A stretch of DNA of 64,000 nt from Megalobrama amblycephala. Lineage: Eukaryota > Chordata > Actinopteri > Cypriniformes > Xenocyprididae. Below, one piece after another: positions 46,284 to 57,352 of this stretch; position 1 is the first letter of the stretch, and the number at the start of each line of letters is the position of its first letter. Both the position numbers and the translations under genes were made by a program. A model generated the notes under the pieces. That model was not told the DNA's origin. It did not search any database and was given only the letters and a program-made list of their open reading frames with translations. The stretch is from NCBI RefSeq assembly GCF_018812025.1, contig NC_063057.1:17133638-17197637 (forward strand). Reading direction: 5' to 3'.

Positions 46284-46620
46284 GAATGAAAATGCCTAAA
46301 TATCTAATGCCTGACTTAGGTCATTGGAACATAAAGCTGTGACAGGGCAAAATGCATTCAGTGCAAGAGCTTCTGATTTAGACCAATTCACTCTATAACC
46401 TAAAAACATCAATTGTTCTAAGGAGGCAAGGTATAGACCAGAAATGAATAATAAAATGTTGTCTGCATAAAGCATAAGCTTATGTATTTCGATACCAGGA
46501 GGGAAAGAGGAGAGCCTTGTCGGGTTCCTCTACCAAGTGGAAAATACTCTAAAATGAATCCATGGGTTTGTCCCGCTGCTACAGGTTGTTATACAGTAAT
46601 TTAATCCATTTTATAAATGT

Positions 46621-47210
46621 GTTTCCAAATCTATAAAACTTGTAGAACAAAAAGGTACTTCCACTCAATAACACTCTTCACCTTAATACAATAAGGTTCC
46701 CAACTATTTTCATTGATTTTTTTTAAATCTGTCCTTTTGGGGATGTGACCAGTACATGTTTGTTTACAGGTTTCATAAGATTTACCACGTGTATTGATGC
46801 TGGAGTCAGTGTAGCACTATAACTGCTGGGATTGATCACTGAAATCAGCTTAAGTGCCAACTGCTAAGCTTTTATCTCTGAGTTTAAGTGAGAGAATGTC
46901 CATTCCTGTCTATCTCCACTGCCAAGGCTGCAGGGTGACTTGAGTAACACAAGTCTTTAATTCCATTTGACAAGGGATTACGATACCAAGGCACTTTCTT
47001 TCTCTATATTTCCCTGTCTGTATAGTACACAATTGACACTCCACTAAGTCCTGCTTTTAAAAAAATACTGTAATTATTCATCACTGTTGCGACATGTGCT
47101 TTCAAAGAAGTCCTTTCAAATGAGCTTTTTTTATTTTCATTTGACAGTCTATACAGTTTCATGTCACTGCATAATTTAATAATTTCTTTAAAACAAACAG
47201 CAGGTAAAAA

Positions 47211-47249
<39 letters not shown>

Positions 47250-47379
47250 CAATGTCATACTACATTCCAACTTATCTACAAATAATATCCATCCTAATGA
47301 ACCACTTTATCAGCACATTTTATTGAAAATCTGAAAATTCCTATAGCATGTTTTGAAAAATTATAATTAAATCATAATT
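46621..47379. other. Unassigned DNA with (TA)n microsatellite
   Basis: A poly(A) run and about 15 TA repeats lie at 47207-47246. Nothing else recognised. Confidence 0.5.
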
Positions 47380-47880
47380 ATTCTCATAATTATTACTTAT
47401 CTTATAATTTTGTATTTGTATGTTAATTTCAACATCTCATAATTTCGACTTTTTTACCATAATTTCATTTTTATCCCGATTATGACTTAGAGTGTCATAC
47501 TTTTGCCTTTTTATTTCACAATTATTATTATCTCATAATCTTGTATTTTTATGTGATGATTATGACTTTATCTCATAATTTCAACATATCGCATAATTTC
47601 AACTTTTGTCATAATTTCACATTTTTATTCCAATTATGACTTAGTGTGTCATACTTTCAACTTTTTAATTCACATTATTATTATCTCATAATTTTGTATT
47701 TTATATGTTGACTTTTTATCTCATAATTTCAACTTTTTGTGTCAATTCAACTTTTTAATCTCATAATTACTTATCTCATAATTTTGCATTTTATGTGAAA
47801 TTATGACTTTTTATCTCACCTTTATTTTTGAATCAATTTCAACTTTCATCTCATAAGTATGACTTAGTATCTCATCATTT
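47380..47880. repeat. Degenerate AT-rich tandem repeat
   Basis: ATCTCATAATT and CATAATTTCAACTTTT-type motifs recur many times with spacing of roughly 20-25 bp, interspersed with TATGACTTA variants. The array is imperfect and has no coding content. Confidence 0.75.
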
Positions 47881-48675
47881 TGATAATCACATAATTATGA
47901 TTCACCAAGGCCTGATTTTTTTTTATTTAGTGAAAATGTGCTTCCATATTAACCAAAGGGGAATGAGCTTAAGGAAGCATCAATTGACCTGCAATCTTCT
48001 GCCCTTCCTCTCTCTATAGGAGATAACAGCCTGCTAGGCTGATCTGCTTTCAATGGAAGCCCTCCTTAACGCAGCGTGTGAGGGGAGATAATTGGCTTAG
48101 ACCTCTTGCCATGATTACGCACTACTGTGGATTAAACACTTTGACATTCACTTCTCATAGACGGGCGCAGGTAGCACACCTGTGGGCGATCAAGGGATGT
48201 AGCAAATTCAAAGAACACCCCTTCAGTTTTTGCAGTCTCACAATCAATCAGAGGCATGTTTGCATCGATCAGCAGGCTCACGGAGGAGTTAATTATCCTC
48301 CAGCAATGCTTTCTGATCCATGTCCTTCCCTGTCAGCTTCAGCACCTCTTAGCCACATTATCTGGTGATGATTTGCAGGGCGGCAGGGGCCACTGGAGAT
48401 TTTCATGTTTGTTTGGGAATTGACATCTCTTAGACTGAGTTCACCTCTAGAGCTCCTTTTGGGGTTGACAGATGTACATGTCCTGATGAGGAGAGCTCAG
48501 CATGCACATGTATACACATGCAGCTCACATACCAATATGGTAGGATAGTGCATGCATTCAAGAATATATGCTTAAATTATGTGCATATGGGCATTCATTT
48601 TTAATACATATTCAGTCACATGTGCACTGAAATATTAAACAATATGCACAGCATTTAAAACAACATGCATATAGG
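47881..48675. other. Unassigned DNA upstream of the Ty3 element
   Basis: No gene structure supported. The 96-codon frame at 48078-48368 shows no domain signature. Confidence 0.45.
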
Positions 48676-49130
48676 TGTCACAGACACGCCAGGCTCTACT
48701 CTCACTCAATCACGACGCACTCCCTTACCAGAATACTAACCACGCACATCTGACACACATCACCTTCCTCATCAGCTGCACTACAAAAGGCACTCACAGG
48801 CATTCTGTCACTGTCCGGTCTCATTAACGCATACTTACCTGCTATGCTTACCTCAAGGACTCCTCTAACGATTACTTACCTGTCTCCAGCTTTCTCCAAG
48901 ATCCCTAGTGTTCACCTCGTCTGCTGTGAGTGTCTCTGTGTCTCGTTTGCTCCACGTCTGCCTACCATCCACGATCCCTGGGAAAACAAGACAAGTATCA
49001 GTCACAAGAATATCTTCTGCCACGAACTTTACCTGCATTCATTTACCTGCACTCTGCTGTCTAAATCTGGTTGTTCAATAAAACATCATTAACGTTATAC
49101 CTGTGTCTCAGTCCCCTTCTGTACGTAACA
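48676..49130 (+). repeat. 5' LTR of the plus-strand Ty3 chromovirus
   Basis: The 455 bp LTR runs from TGTCACAGAC to GTACGTAACA. It is preceded by ATAGG (48671-48675), repeated after the 3' LTR. CTACAAAAGGC (about 48780) is a TATA-like site roughly 25-30 bp before GTCCGGTCT (about 48810), which pairs with the primer site. AATAAA at 49077-49082 may serve as the poly(A) signal. Confidence 0.9.
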
Positions 49131-49142
49131 GAAGACCGGACC
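49131..49142 (+). other. Self-primer binding site of the second Ty3 element
   Basis: GAAGACCGGACC directly follows the LTR. AGACCGGAC (49133-49141) is the exact reverse complement of GTCCGGTCT in the LTR. Compared with the element at 1-2928, both partners differ by one base that keeps the pairing. Confidence 0.7.
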
Positions 49143-49163
49143 AACACCATCTGAACAGCCACG

Positions 49164-52100
49164 ATGAGCACTCCGGATCCGTTTCAAGACCTTGTGGATG
49201 CACTTCGCCACACTCTCACCAGCCCTTCCACGCCAACACCACCAGCGACCACTTCCGCACTCCCCGCTGCATCTCCTTCACCGTCTGCGATCGCCAGTCC
49301 CATGGCCAAACCGGCGCCCTTCTCTGGCTAGGCGGAGGACTGCAACGGGTTTCTCCTGCAGTGCTCGCTGGTCCTGGAGATGAAACCACATTTATATCCC
49401 AATGACAAGTCAAAAGTTGCCTTCATAATCTCTCAATTTGACGGAAAATGCTTCGCTGGGCTGAAATACTCTGGTCACAAGATAATCCTGTTGTGCAGTC
49501 CTTGTCAAGCTTCACTGCCCATTTCAAGGAAGTTTTTGGAAAACCAGCCTGGGATTCATCTATCGGTGAGAGATTATGTAAACTCAAACAAGGTTTAATG
49601 TCTGTGTCTGATTATGCTCTCCAGTTCAGAACCCTAGCTGCAGCAAGTGGTTGGAACGAACAAGCCCTCTTTACCACTTATCGTCAAGGACTGGATCCCC
49701 GTGTGCGGTTGCATCTCGCTGCATACGAGGATACCATCGGGCTCGAGAAGTTTATCCAACTTTCCATCAGATTCGCCACTCGTGCAGCTGTGTCTCGAAG
49801 AGCACCAGGACCAGTGGTTGTTTCCATCCATCCTCCGCCAGCCTGAATCCGTCAGTCACCCAGAACCAGCCAACGAACCCATGCAAATCGAAAAGTCACG
49901 TCTTTCGTCTGCTGAGCGACAGAGGAGGCTGACCCAGAATTTATGTTTGTATTGTGGCCGCCCTGGGCATTACATCTCTGAATGCCCCACTCGTCCAGTG
50001 CGACTTATGGTGAGTGTCATCATGCCTACGTTGAATAAGATGAAACCACTCACTATTGTTGTAAACCTTACTGCTGCTGATTTCTGTTTTCCAGTTAATG
50101 CTCTCCTTGACTCTGGGTCAGCTGGAAACTTCATCTCCAGAGCCTTCTGTCGCCAGCTCAAACTCAAGACAACAGCCACGCCGAAGATATACCAAATCCA
50201 CTCAGTAACGGGAAAACCCCTCCGTCAAGTACGTTACATTGTGGGACCCCTTCAACTTCAAGTTGGCATTCTTCACCAAGAAGAAATCCATCTGCTGGTT
50301 CTGGAGGACTCAACATCTGATGTGATTCTAGGGCGCCCATGGCTAGAGCAGCACAATCCCATCATCTCCTGGCGGACAGGAGAAATCCTGAAGTGGGGTA
50401 ACTAATGTTTCAATGACTGTTTTCCCAAGTTTCCTGTTCCTAGTCTTCCAAATTCCGAAGAAATCCAAGTCTGTGTTACATCAGTGGAAAGCCCACTAGA
50501 GAATCGCTCTACGGACATCCCTGCATGTTACTCCCACTTCAGTGATGTCTTCTGTCTGAAGAAGGCCTCCAAGCTGCCTTCCCATCGGCCATGGGACTGT
50601 GCCATTGATCTCATCCCCGGTGAGCCAGTGCCTAGAGGAAAGATATACTCACTTTACATCCCGGAGGAGAAGGCCATGGAGGAATACATCAACGAGGCTC
50701 TGTTGCAAGGCTACATACGCCCGTCTACTTCCCCTGCTGCTTCCAGCTTTTTCTTTGTTGCCAAGAAGGTCGGAGGCATGCGGCCCTGCATAGACTACAG
50801 AGCTCTGAACAAAATTACAGTTAAGTTCCGGTACCCACTTCCTCTTGTCCCGTCTGCGCTGGAACATCTACACGGCGCCATTGTGTTCACCAAGTTGGAC
50901 CTCCGCAGCGCATACAACCTCATCCGGATACGTGAGGGGGACGAATGGAAGACAGATTTTGTGACCCCTACTGGCCACTATGAGTATTGCATCATGCCGT
51001 ATGGACTCATCAACTCCCCCTCCGTATTCCAGGACTTTATGCACGAGGTGCTCCGGGAGTTTCTCCACAAGTTTGTATTAGTCTACATCAATGACATCTT
51101 GACCTACTCCAGGAGCCAGGCCCGAACATCGCTGTCACGTTGCAGAGGTCCTCCAACACCTGAGGGACTACAATTTGTTCCTGAAAGCCGAAAAATGTAC
51201 ATTCCATCAGCCCTCAGTGCAGTTTTTGAGGTATAACATCGATCACAGTGGCGTCCGCATGGACGAGAGGAAGGTAGGAAGGTAGGAAGGCGTCTGCATG
51301 GACGTCGTTGAAGTAGACGCCTCAACCACAGGAGTGGGAGCGGTATTATCACAGCAGCAGGGGAAACCAAGTAGACTCCACCCCTGTGCCTTCTTATCCC
51401 GCAAACTCAACCCGGCGGAGGTCAACTATGACATCGGCAACCGGGAGCTTCTCGTCATCAAGCTTGCCCTGGAAGAGTGGAGGCATTGGCTCGAGGGAGC
51501 AAAACATCCATTTGTGGTCCTTACAGACCATAAGACCTTGGAGTACCTACGAGATGCTAAGAGATTGAATCCTCGTCAAGCTAGATGGGCTCTCTTCTTC
51601 ACCAGATTTAACTTTACCATTTCCTACCGTCCTGGGTCAAAGAACGTAAAGGCTGATGCTCTGACTCGAAGTCATAGCCCTGAAGAAAACACCGACGACC
51701 CAGAGCCCATCATTCCTGAGCAACTCGTTGTCAGCCCCATCACTTGGTCTGGAGAAACTCTCCCCGAGTCCAATGCCTCCACCAACACCCCACCGGGTTG
51801 CCCCCAAGGTTTGCAATACATCCCACGGACACGGCGCACTCCCCCATCCACTCCTCGCACACGTCTCTGGGCACTGGCCACCCAGGGGTCAATGAAACCC
51901 TCTCATTGCTTAAACAACGCTTCTGGTGGCCCAACATGGCTTCAGACATCAGGAAGTATGTGAAAGGGTGCAGGGAATGTGCCATCTCGAAGAGCCCTCG
52001 TCATCTTCCTTCCGGGAAACTCCAACCTCTGCCCGTTCCAACTCGCCCGTGGTCACATCTAAGTGTGGACTTTATTACAGACCTTCCTGTTTCCAACGGA

Positions 52101-53083
52101 TGTACCTGTATCATGGTAGTGGTGGATCGGTTCTCTATGTCCTGTCGGTTAATTCTGCTACGGGGACTTCCAACGGCAATGGATACAGCGGAATTAATGT
52201 TCAACTATGTTTTCAGATACTATGGACTACCTGAAGATATTGTATCTGATCGAGGATCTCAGTTCACCTCCCGTGTCTGGAAATCCTTTTTTAAACTCCT
52301 AGGTGTGACCATAAGTCTCTCTTCTGGCTACCATCCCCAGACGAATGGACAGACAGAGCGGATAGAATGAACAGAACTCCCTCCATCAGCCCACCACTGA
52401 TCTTACTCCCTTTCAGTGCGTACTCGGCTATCAACCCCCACTGTTCCCTGCAGTGGATTACTGGTTCCGGGAGAGTGAGAAGGTCTGGGACTCAGCCCAT
52501 CTACAACTCCAGCGAGCCCTCCGGAGACGCAGGATGACAGCGGACCTTCTGTGTTCTCAAGCACCCTCTTACCAACCGGGACAGAAGGTCTGGCTGTCAA
52601 CATGGGACATCAGGATGTGTCTGCCCTGCAGGAAGCTCAGTCCCAGATTCATTGGCCCCTTCACCATCACCCGTCCGATCAACCCTGTCACCTTCCAACT
52701 GCAGCTTCCCCCTGAGTACAGAATTCACCCCACATTCCATGTGTCTTTGCTCAAACCTCACCATCCCTCTGTCATTCCTTCCACAGAGCCTGGCAAAGCC
52801 GAAGAACCCCTCCTTCCTCTCATTGTGGATGACGGAGTGGCATATCTGGTGAAAGACATCTTGGACTCCCGGCGCCATGGTGGTCACCTAGAGTATCTGG
52901 TGGACTGGGAAGGATACGGTCCCGAAGAGCGGTCATGGGTCCCCAGGAATGATATTCTCGATCCAAGTCTTCTCGATGACTTCCATGCCAGACATCCCAA
53001 CAGACCAGCTCCACGTGGCAGAGGCCGACCACCACGACGTCGGGGTCCACAGTCCTCAGGAGCGGACCGTGGAGGGGGGGTAA
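49164..53083 (+). pseudogene. Ty3 chromovirus gag-pol, heavily disrupted
   Basis: Gag starts at the ATG at 49164 and meets an in-frame TAG at 49329-49331. Frameshifts follow at about 49445 and 49840. Recognisable parts: CCHC knuckle (CLYCGRPGHYISEC) and protease DSGSAGNF in 49647-50405; RT in 50484-51236 with the box altered to YIND; RNase H (VDAS, RELL) from 51298; integrase with C-x2-C (CRECAISK), D (VDFITD), D (SDRGSQF) and E ([10 protein letters not shown]) ending in a premature stop at 52368-52370; then GPY/F-type FIGPF and a chromodomain ([10 protein letters not shown]) in 52453-53172. Sequence between RT and RNase H and after the integrase Glu is deleted. Chromodomains in this position define chromoviruses. 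It cannot be functional. Confidence 0.9.
53072..53083 (+). other. Polypurine tract of the second Ty3 element
   Basis: GGAGGGGGGG followed by TAA lies immediately before the TGTCA start of the 3' LTR, the expected place for plus-strand priming. Confidence 0.75.
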
Positions 53084-53380
53084 TGTCACAGATACGCCAG
53101 GCTCTACTCTCACCCAATCACGACTCCTCTAACGATTACTTACCTGTCTCCGGCGTACTCCAAGATCCCTAGTGTTCACCTCGTCTGCTGTGAGTGTCTC
53201 TGTGTCTCGTCTGCTCCACGTCTGCCTGCAATCCACGATCCCTGGGAAAACAAGACAAGTATCAGTCAAAAGAATATCATCTGCCATGAACTTTACCTGC
53301 ACTCTGCTGTCTAAATCTGGTTGTTCAATAAAACATCATTAACGTTATACCTGTGTCTCAGTCCCCTTCTGTACGTAACA
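53084..53380 (+). repeat. 3' LTR of the plus-strand Ty3 chromovirus, internally deleted
   Basis: 297 bp from TGTCACAGAT to GTACGTAACA, followed by ATAGG (53381-53385). Relative to the 5' LTR it lacks 144 bp (equivalent to 48717-48860) at a GAC/GAC microhomology and 14 bp between TTACCTGCA direct repeats; together these account for the full 158 bp length difference. Otherwise the LTRs are very similar. Confidence 0.9.
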
Positions 53381-53385
53381 ATAGG

Positions 53386-53635
53386 ACTACTGTAGCTAGG
53401 CTACTAATGTTATTTTTGATCAGCATAAACCAATCAAGGATGTATGAGTTACACTTTCTTAAGGTGATTTGCAGATCTTAGCTGTTCTCCCAGACTGGCC
53501 AAGATGGTGTTCAGCTGGTTTATCTGGTAAGCCAGCAGGTCTTTGAGTCTGACCATTACATCAGCTTCACCAGCCTGGGAGACTATAGATAACAACCCCT
53601 AGGCTGGTTTAAGATTTCTGTTTTCAATAGTCATA

Positions 53636-53671
<36 letters not shown>

Positions 53672-53840
53672 CTGACTTTTATTTAAGGAAAACTATATGA
53701 ATTATTGTGATGTTATCTATTTTAGTATTATTTATATACTATTACAATATTTATAATTTTTTTGAATTAGCTTTGAGTTTAATTCAATTTTAGTCAATTT
53801 TAATTGAGTTCCTTTTCACAGCTTTTTGCGTTAAAATGGT
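53386..53840. other. Unassigned DNA with (AAT)n microsatellite
   Basis: About twelve AAT units lie at 53636-53671. A cluster of CTGGTTTA/CCAGC motifs at 53490-53600 resembles the one at 12016-12150. Confidence 0.5.
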
Positions 53841-55027
53841 CAGGGCTGGTTTTCCCGAAACCTTCTTAACTCTACGTCGTTCTTAAATTATACCTTAAGC
53901 TGTACCTTAATGTTAATACATGTTTCCAGAAACGTTCTTAGTTAAGTATACCTTCTGTAAGTCATACTTTCGTAAGGTTGGTCTGGACCACTCTTAGCTA
54001 TACCTTATCACTGTTGACAGTCAATACAAATATAATTCTGAAGCTGGATTATGGCAAAGAATAAAATGCAAAGATTCACTGCTAAATTCAAATGTACTTA
54101 AGCGCTGATCCAGAGACAGAAGCGCGCTCCACGCTTGTCATGTATCACAACTCAGTGTTTTTAACCTCATCAGGTTTATTTTAGGTTTCAGACATTTAAA
54201 TACACATTTGAATTAAGTAGGCTACTGCATAAAAAAGACATTTGTAGTTTGTTAAAATCAAATTCCACACAATCATGTCTACGGAAGCTGCAACAGTACC
54301 CTTTCAATTATATAATTTGACGAAGTGTTTTATTTATATCAGATACACATTGTGTATGAAAAAATAAAGTTTACTCTATTCTTCTCCCAGTTCACTGGCC
54401 ACATACTTTTATGTATTTCGGGCAAGGTTTCGTAAATCCGACAGTCCTAATTTGCCATGCAAACTCATCGCACAACAAAACACATTCACTTCCACATATT
54501 TTACAATCGGAATAAACCTATATCATAAAGTTCATGATATAGTTAACAATTTTATGAATATTTTGAATAAAAAAAATACCTACATGTCTGTCAGCTGCAT
54601 GATGCGTCTCCAAGGAATTAAATAATGGTCGCCTTAAACTCAGGCTGAAGGGGGCTCCGCGCCCCCACAATATAGATAAATTACAATATAGATTTAGTTT
54701 GCAATTTGGATTAATTTTATAACAGCCCATGAGTCCTGATAAATGCAATTTCTACTTCTGAAGTGCTTCTTTTTATAAAGAACACTTATTTCTCACATAA
54801 TGCACTGAAGCAGCCTGTATAGAGTGAATTATCGATTCTCGAGCCATCAATATCAACCAATTCAGCACCGCCGACATGGACAGCACCTGGTAATGTCGCA
54901 CTTAAGAAGATATACCTTAAGCAACCTCCTAAGGGATAGTTCGGGGAACATGCCTAGAAATGGTATATCTTCAGTTAAGGTCTACCTTTAGAGTCTTCGT
55001 AGCGTGCTATCGGGAAACTCTGCCCTG
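53841..55027. mobile_element. TIR element with CAGGG ends
   Basis: The left end CAGGGCTGGTTTTCCCGAAA and the inverted right end CAGGGCAGAGTTTCCCGATA bound about 1.19 kb. Further inside both ends carry ACCTTAA/TTAAGGT and TCTTAA motifs. CAGGG ends occur in hAT elements, but no duplication is visible, so the class is left open. No transposase. Confidence 0.65.
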
Positions 55028-55072
55028 ATACACAAAAAAATATGTCAAAATGTCCGTCTTGGTGAGTATTAA

Positions 55073-56576
55073 AGGAACACTTCACTTTTTTTGAAAATAG
55101 GCTCATTTTCCAACTTGCCTAGAGTTAAACAGTTGAGTTTTACCGTTTTCGAATCCATTCAGCCGATCTCCGGGTCTGGCGATACCACTTTTAGCATAGT
55201 TCATTGAATCTGATTAGTCCGTTAGCATCTCACTCAAAAATAACCAAAGAGTTTCGATATTTTTCCTATTTAAAGCTGCAGTAGGTAACTTTTGTAAAAA
55301 TGTATTTTTTACATATTTGTTAAACCTGTCATTATGTCCTGACAGTAGAATATGAGACAGATAATCTGTGAAAAAATCAAGCTCCTCTGGCTCCTCCCAG
55401 TGGTCCTATTGCCATTTGCAGGAATACACCGCTTACGGTAAGAAACAACCAATCAGAGCCAGGAGGAGTGTCTTAGCAGTGTCAATCAAGCTCGCGTGCG
55501 CGCTGATCACACTCCTCTCATGCACAGCGCCAGCGCGTACAGGCGTCAAATTCAAGATTACTGGTGTGCCGCAGCTTTGCTTATGCCGGACAAACAATCC
55601 AAACTGCCAATTCCGTTTCATTTTTTAAGAACTACACAACTAAGATCATTTCAAAACAGGCCTGCCCGTCCCCTGCCTGATGCTTCCTTTTCTCCCCGCC
55701 CGTTGACTCCTTGAAGTCGCTGTGGTGTGGATTCCTCGTCGGAGCCCATTGACTCGGTGTCAAAACTCTAGCCGCATAACATACAGATAAAATGTCACGC
55801 ACTGTGCAAAGCAACTATTGAAACCTGCTAATTCACTGGCTTGTCATGTTGCTGAAATAATGTACTAGCAAACCTTATTTAGCATTACATATCGATAGAA
55901 TAATTACTTGCATACTGTAACGTTAGTTACCGTTATATTATCTTACTAGCTATTTATTACTTATAGAAATAGTGCAACGTCATATAGAACTATATCAATA
56001 ACATGTATTGCATAATGCGTACGTAATGTTTTGATCATATTGTTGATGTTTCGTCCGTACCAGTGAATGTGCCATAACTGTTTATCCGCCTTACTAGCCT
56101 GCGCGTTCACGGCAGGCTCCGTTGTGATGGGGGAGGAGCTGTGGAGGGAGGGCTGTAGCGCAGCATAGAGCAAGGAGGAGTGACCTGTGAGTTGTGCTTG
56201 TTCAAATTTTCAGGCTAAGTCAACGTTTTCTAAAAACTCCCTACTGCAGCTTTAAAAATTGACTCTTCTGTGGTTACATCATGTACTAAGACCAACGGAA
56301 AATGAAAAGTAGCGATTTTCTAGGCCGATATGGCTAGGATCTATACTCTCATTCTGGCGTAATAATCAAGGAACTTTGCTGCCGTACCATGTGCAGCAGG
56401 CGCAATGATATTTCACAGCGCCTGTGACCCCGTTTGCACAGGACATTTGTGAGAGATGCTGCGTAATATCATTGCGCCTGCTGATTTGAAAACAGTAAAT
56501 CTCAACTGTTTAATTCTAGGGGTTTAACTCTTTTTTTGAAATGAGCCTATTTTCAAGTTTTAAGTGGAGTGTTCCT
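55073..56576. mobile_element. TTAA-flanked TIR element with a nested TTAA element
   Basis: The ends AGGAACACTTCACTTTTT and, inverted, AGGAACACTCCACTTAAA share inner GAAAATAGGCTCATTT. TTAA flanks at 55069-55072 and 56577-56580. A second TTAA-flanked element occupies 55274-56251, leaving only about 525 bp of the host element. Confidence 0.8.
55274..56251. mobile_element. TTAA-flanked TIR element, nested
   Basis: The ends AGCTGCAGTAGGTAAC and, inverted, AGCTGCAGTAGGGAGT bound 978 bp, with TTAA at 55270-55273 and 56252-56255. The 60-86 codon frames in the GC-richer middle overlap on both strands and lack protein signatures. Confidence 0.8.
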
Positions 56577-56782
56577 TTAACATAAACACAGTTGGTTAGT
56601 TTTAAGTGAATGTAAACAGCTGAGAAAGAAAACGCATGAGCTGAAGCTTTCGTGCTATTCAAACGATACGCTCTTACATATGTGCATTGAAAGTGTTAAA
56701 AGTAAATAAAAGTCTAAATTAGATTGTTACTGTATCATTGTCTTTGGGATCACTTAAGACCCATTCATACAAAGAACGATAA

Positions 56783-57346
56783 CAGACATCCCAAGTCTCC
56801 CGGAAGTTCCGGGAGTCTCCCGCATATTGATAGCGGCTCCCTGATGCCCGCAAATTAGTTAAAATCTCCCGGAATCTAGAGCGAGCGAGCAAGAGCGCGC
56901 ATAGAGACTGTGTTTCAAACCAGCGCGCGCACGGCAGAGAGGGATAGGGAGCGAGAGAGAGACCTTGCGTGTGTGTGCGAAGCGCATGTGTGACAGAGAG
57001 CATCCCGAATGTCCTTTTTCGGCAAATCAACCAATCAATTATCAGTGAGGTGAGTTGACAAGTTTCATTTCATGTGCATATTATTCAGGCAAGTTGCCAA
57101 GGCAACATGAAAACAACAAACTCCTTAGACCTGTTTAAAGTTGCAATGGAAAATAAATAAAAGCAGTTTACATAAATAGTATAAGCAGCTTATATAAATA
57201 GTAAAAGTAATCTACATATTTAAACATAATTAACGAATAATTGCATATGCCTATAGCTTATAGCTCCTTCCTCTTTTTTTTTTGTTTTTGTTTTTTTGGG
57301 GGGGGGGTACCTCCCTGAAATGACTTTTTGCAGGTTGGGATGTCTG
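56783..57346. mobile_element. TIR element with 6 bp duplication CGATAA
   Basis: The ends CAGACATCCCAA and TTGGGATGTCTG are exact inverted repeats. CGATAA occurs directly before (56777-56782) and after (57347-57352). The interior has CTCCCGGAAGTTCCGGGAG near the left end and a G-run at 57299-57307. The superfamily is not identified; a 6 bp duplication excludes Tc1 (TA) and TTAA types. Confidence 0.75.
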
Positions 57347-57352
57347 CGATAA

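Larger units (their letters stand above)
44400..46620 (-). pseudogene. L1-like LINE ORF2 relic, interrupted
   Basis: Reading the minus strand from 46620 down, pieces of ORF2 appear in order: an RT block GTRQGSPLS (about 46515), the polymerase box LMLYADNILLF (YADD-type, in both copies of a duplicated segment), a thumb-like stretch to about 45640, a downstream segment NPTFSINEAPFLWKEW (about 45385), and the C-terminal Cys/His motif CWRCKAEDGNLAHALWFC (about 44540-44595). Frameshifts, stops and insertions separate them. A Tc1-like fragment (44719-45299) and a 150 bp patch (about 46133-46283) interrupt the element. Confidence 0.75.

Noticed and set aside
49216..49413. Minus-strand frames across the second Ty3 element (49216-49413, 50649-51068, 52597-53117)
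   Set aside because: They are complements of the plus-strand gag-pol and have no independent support.
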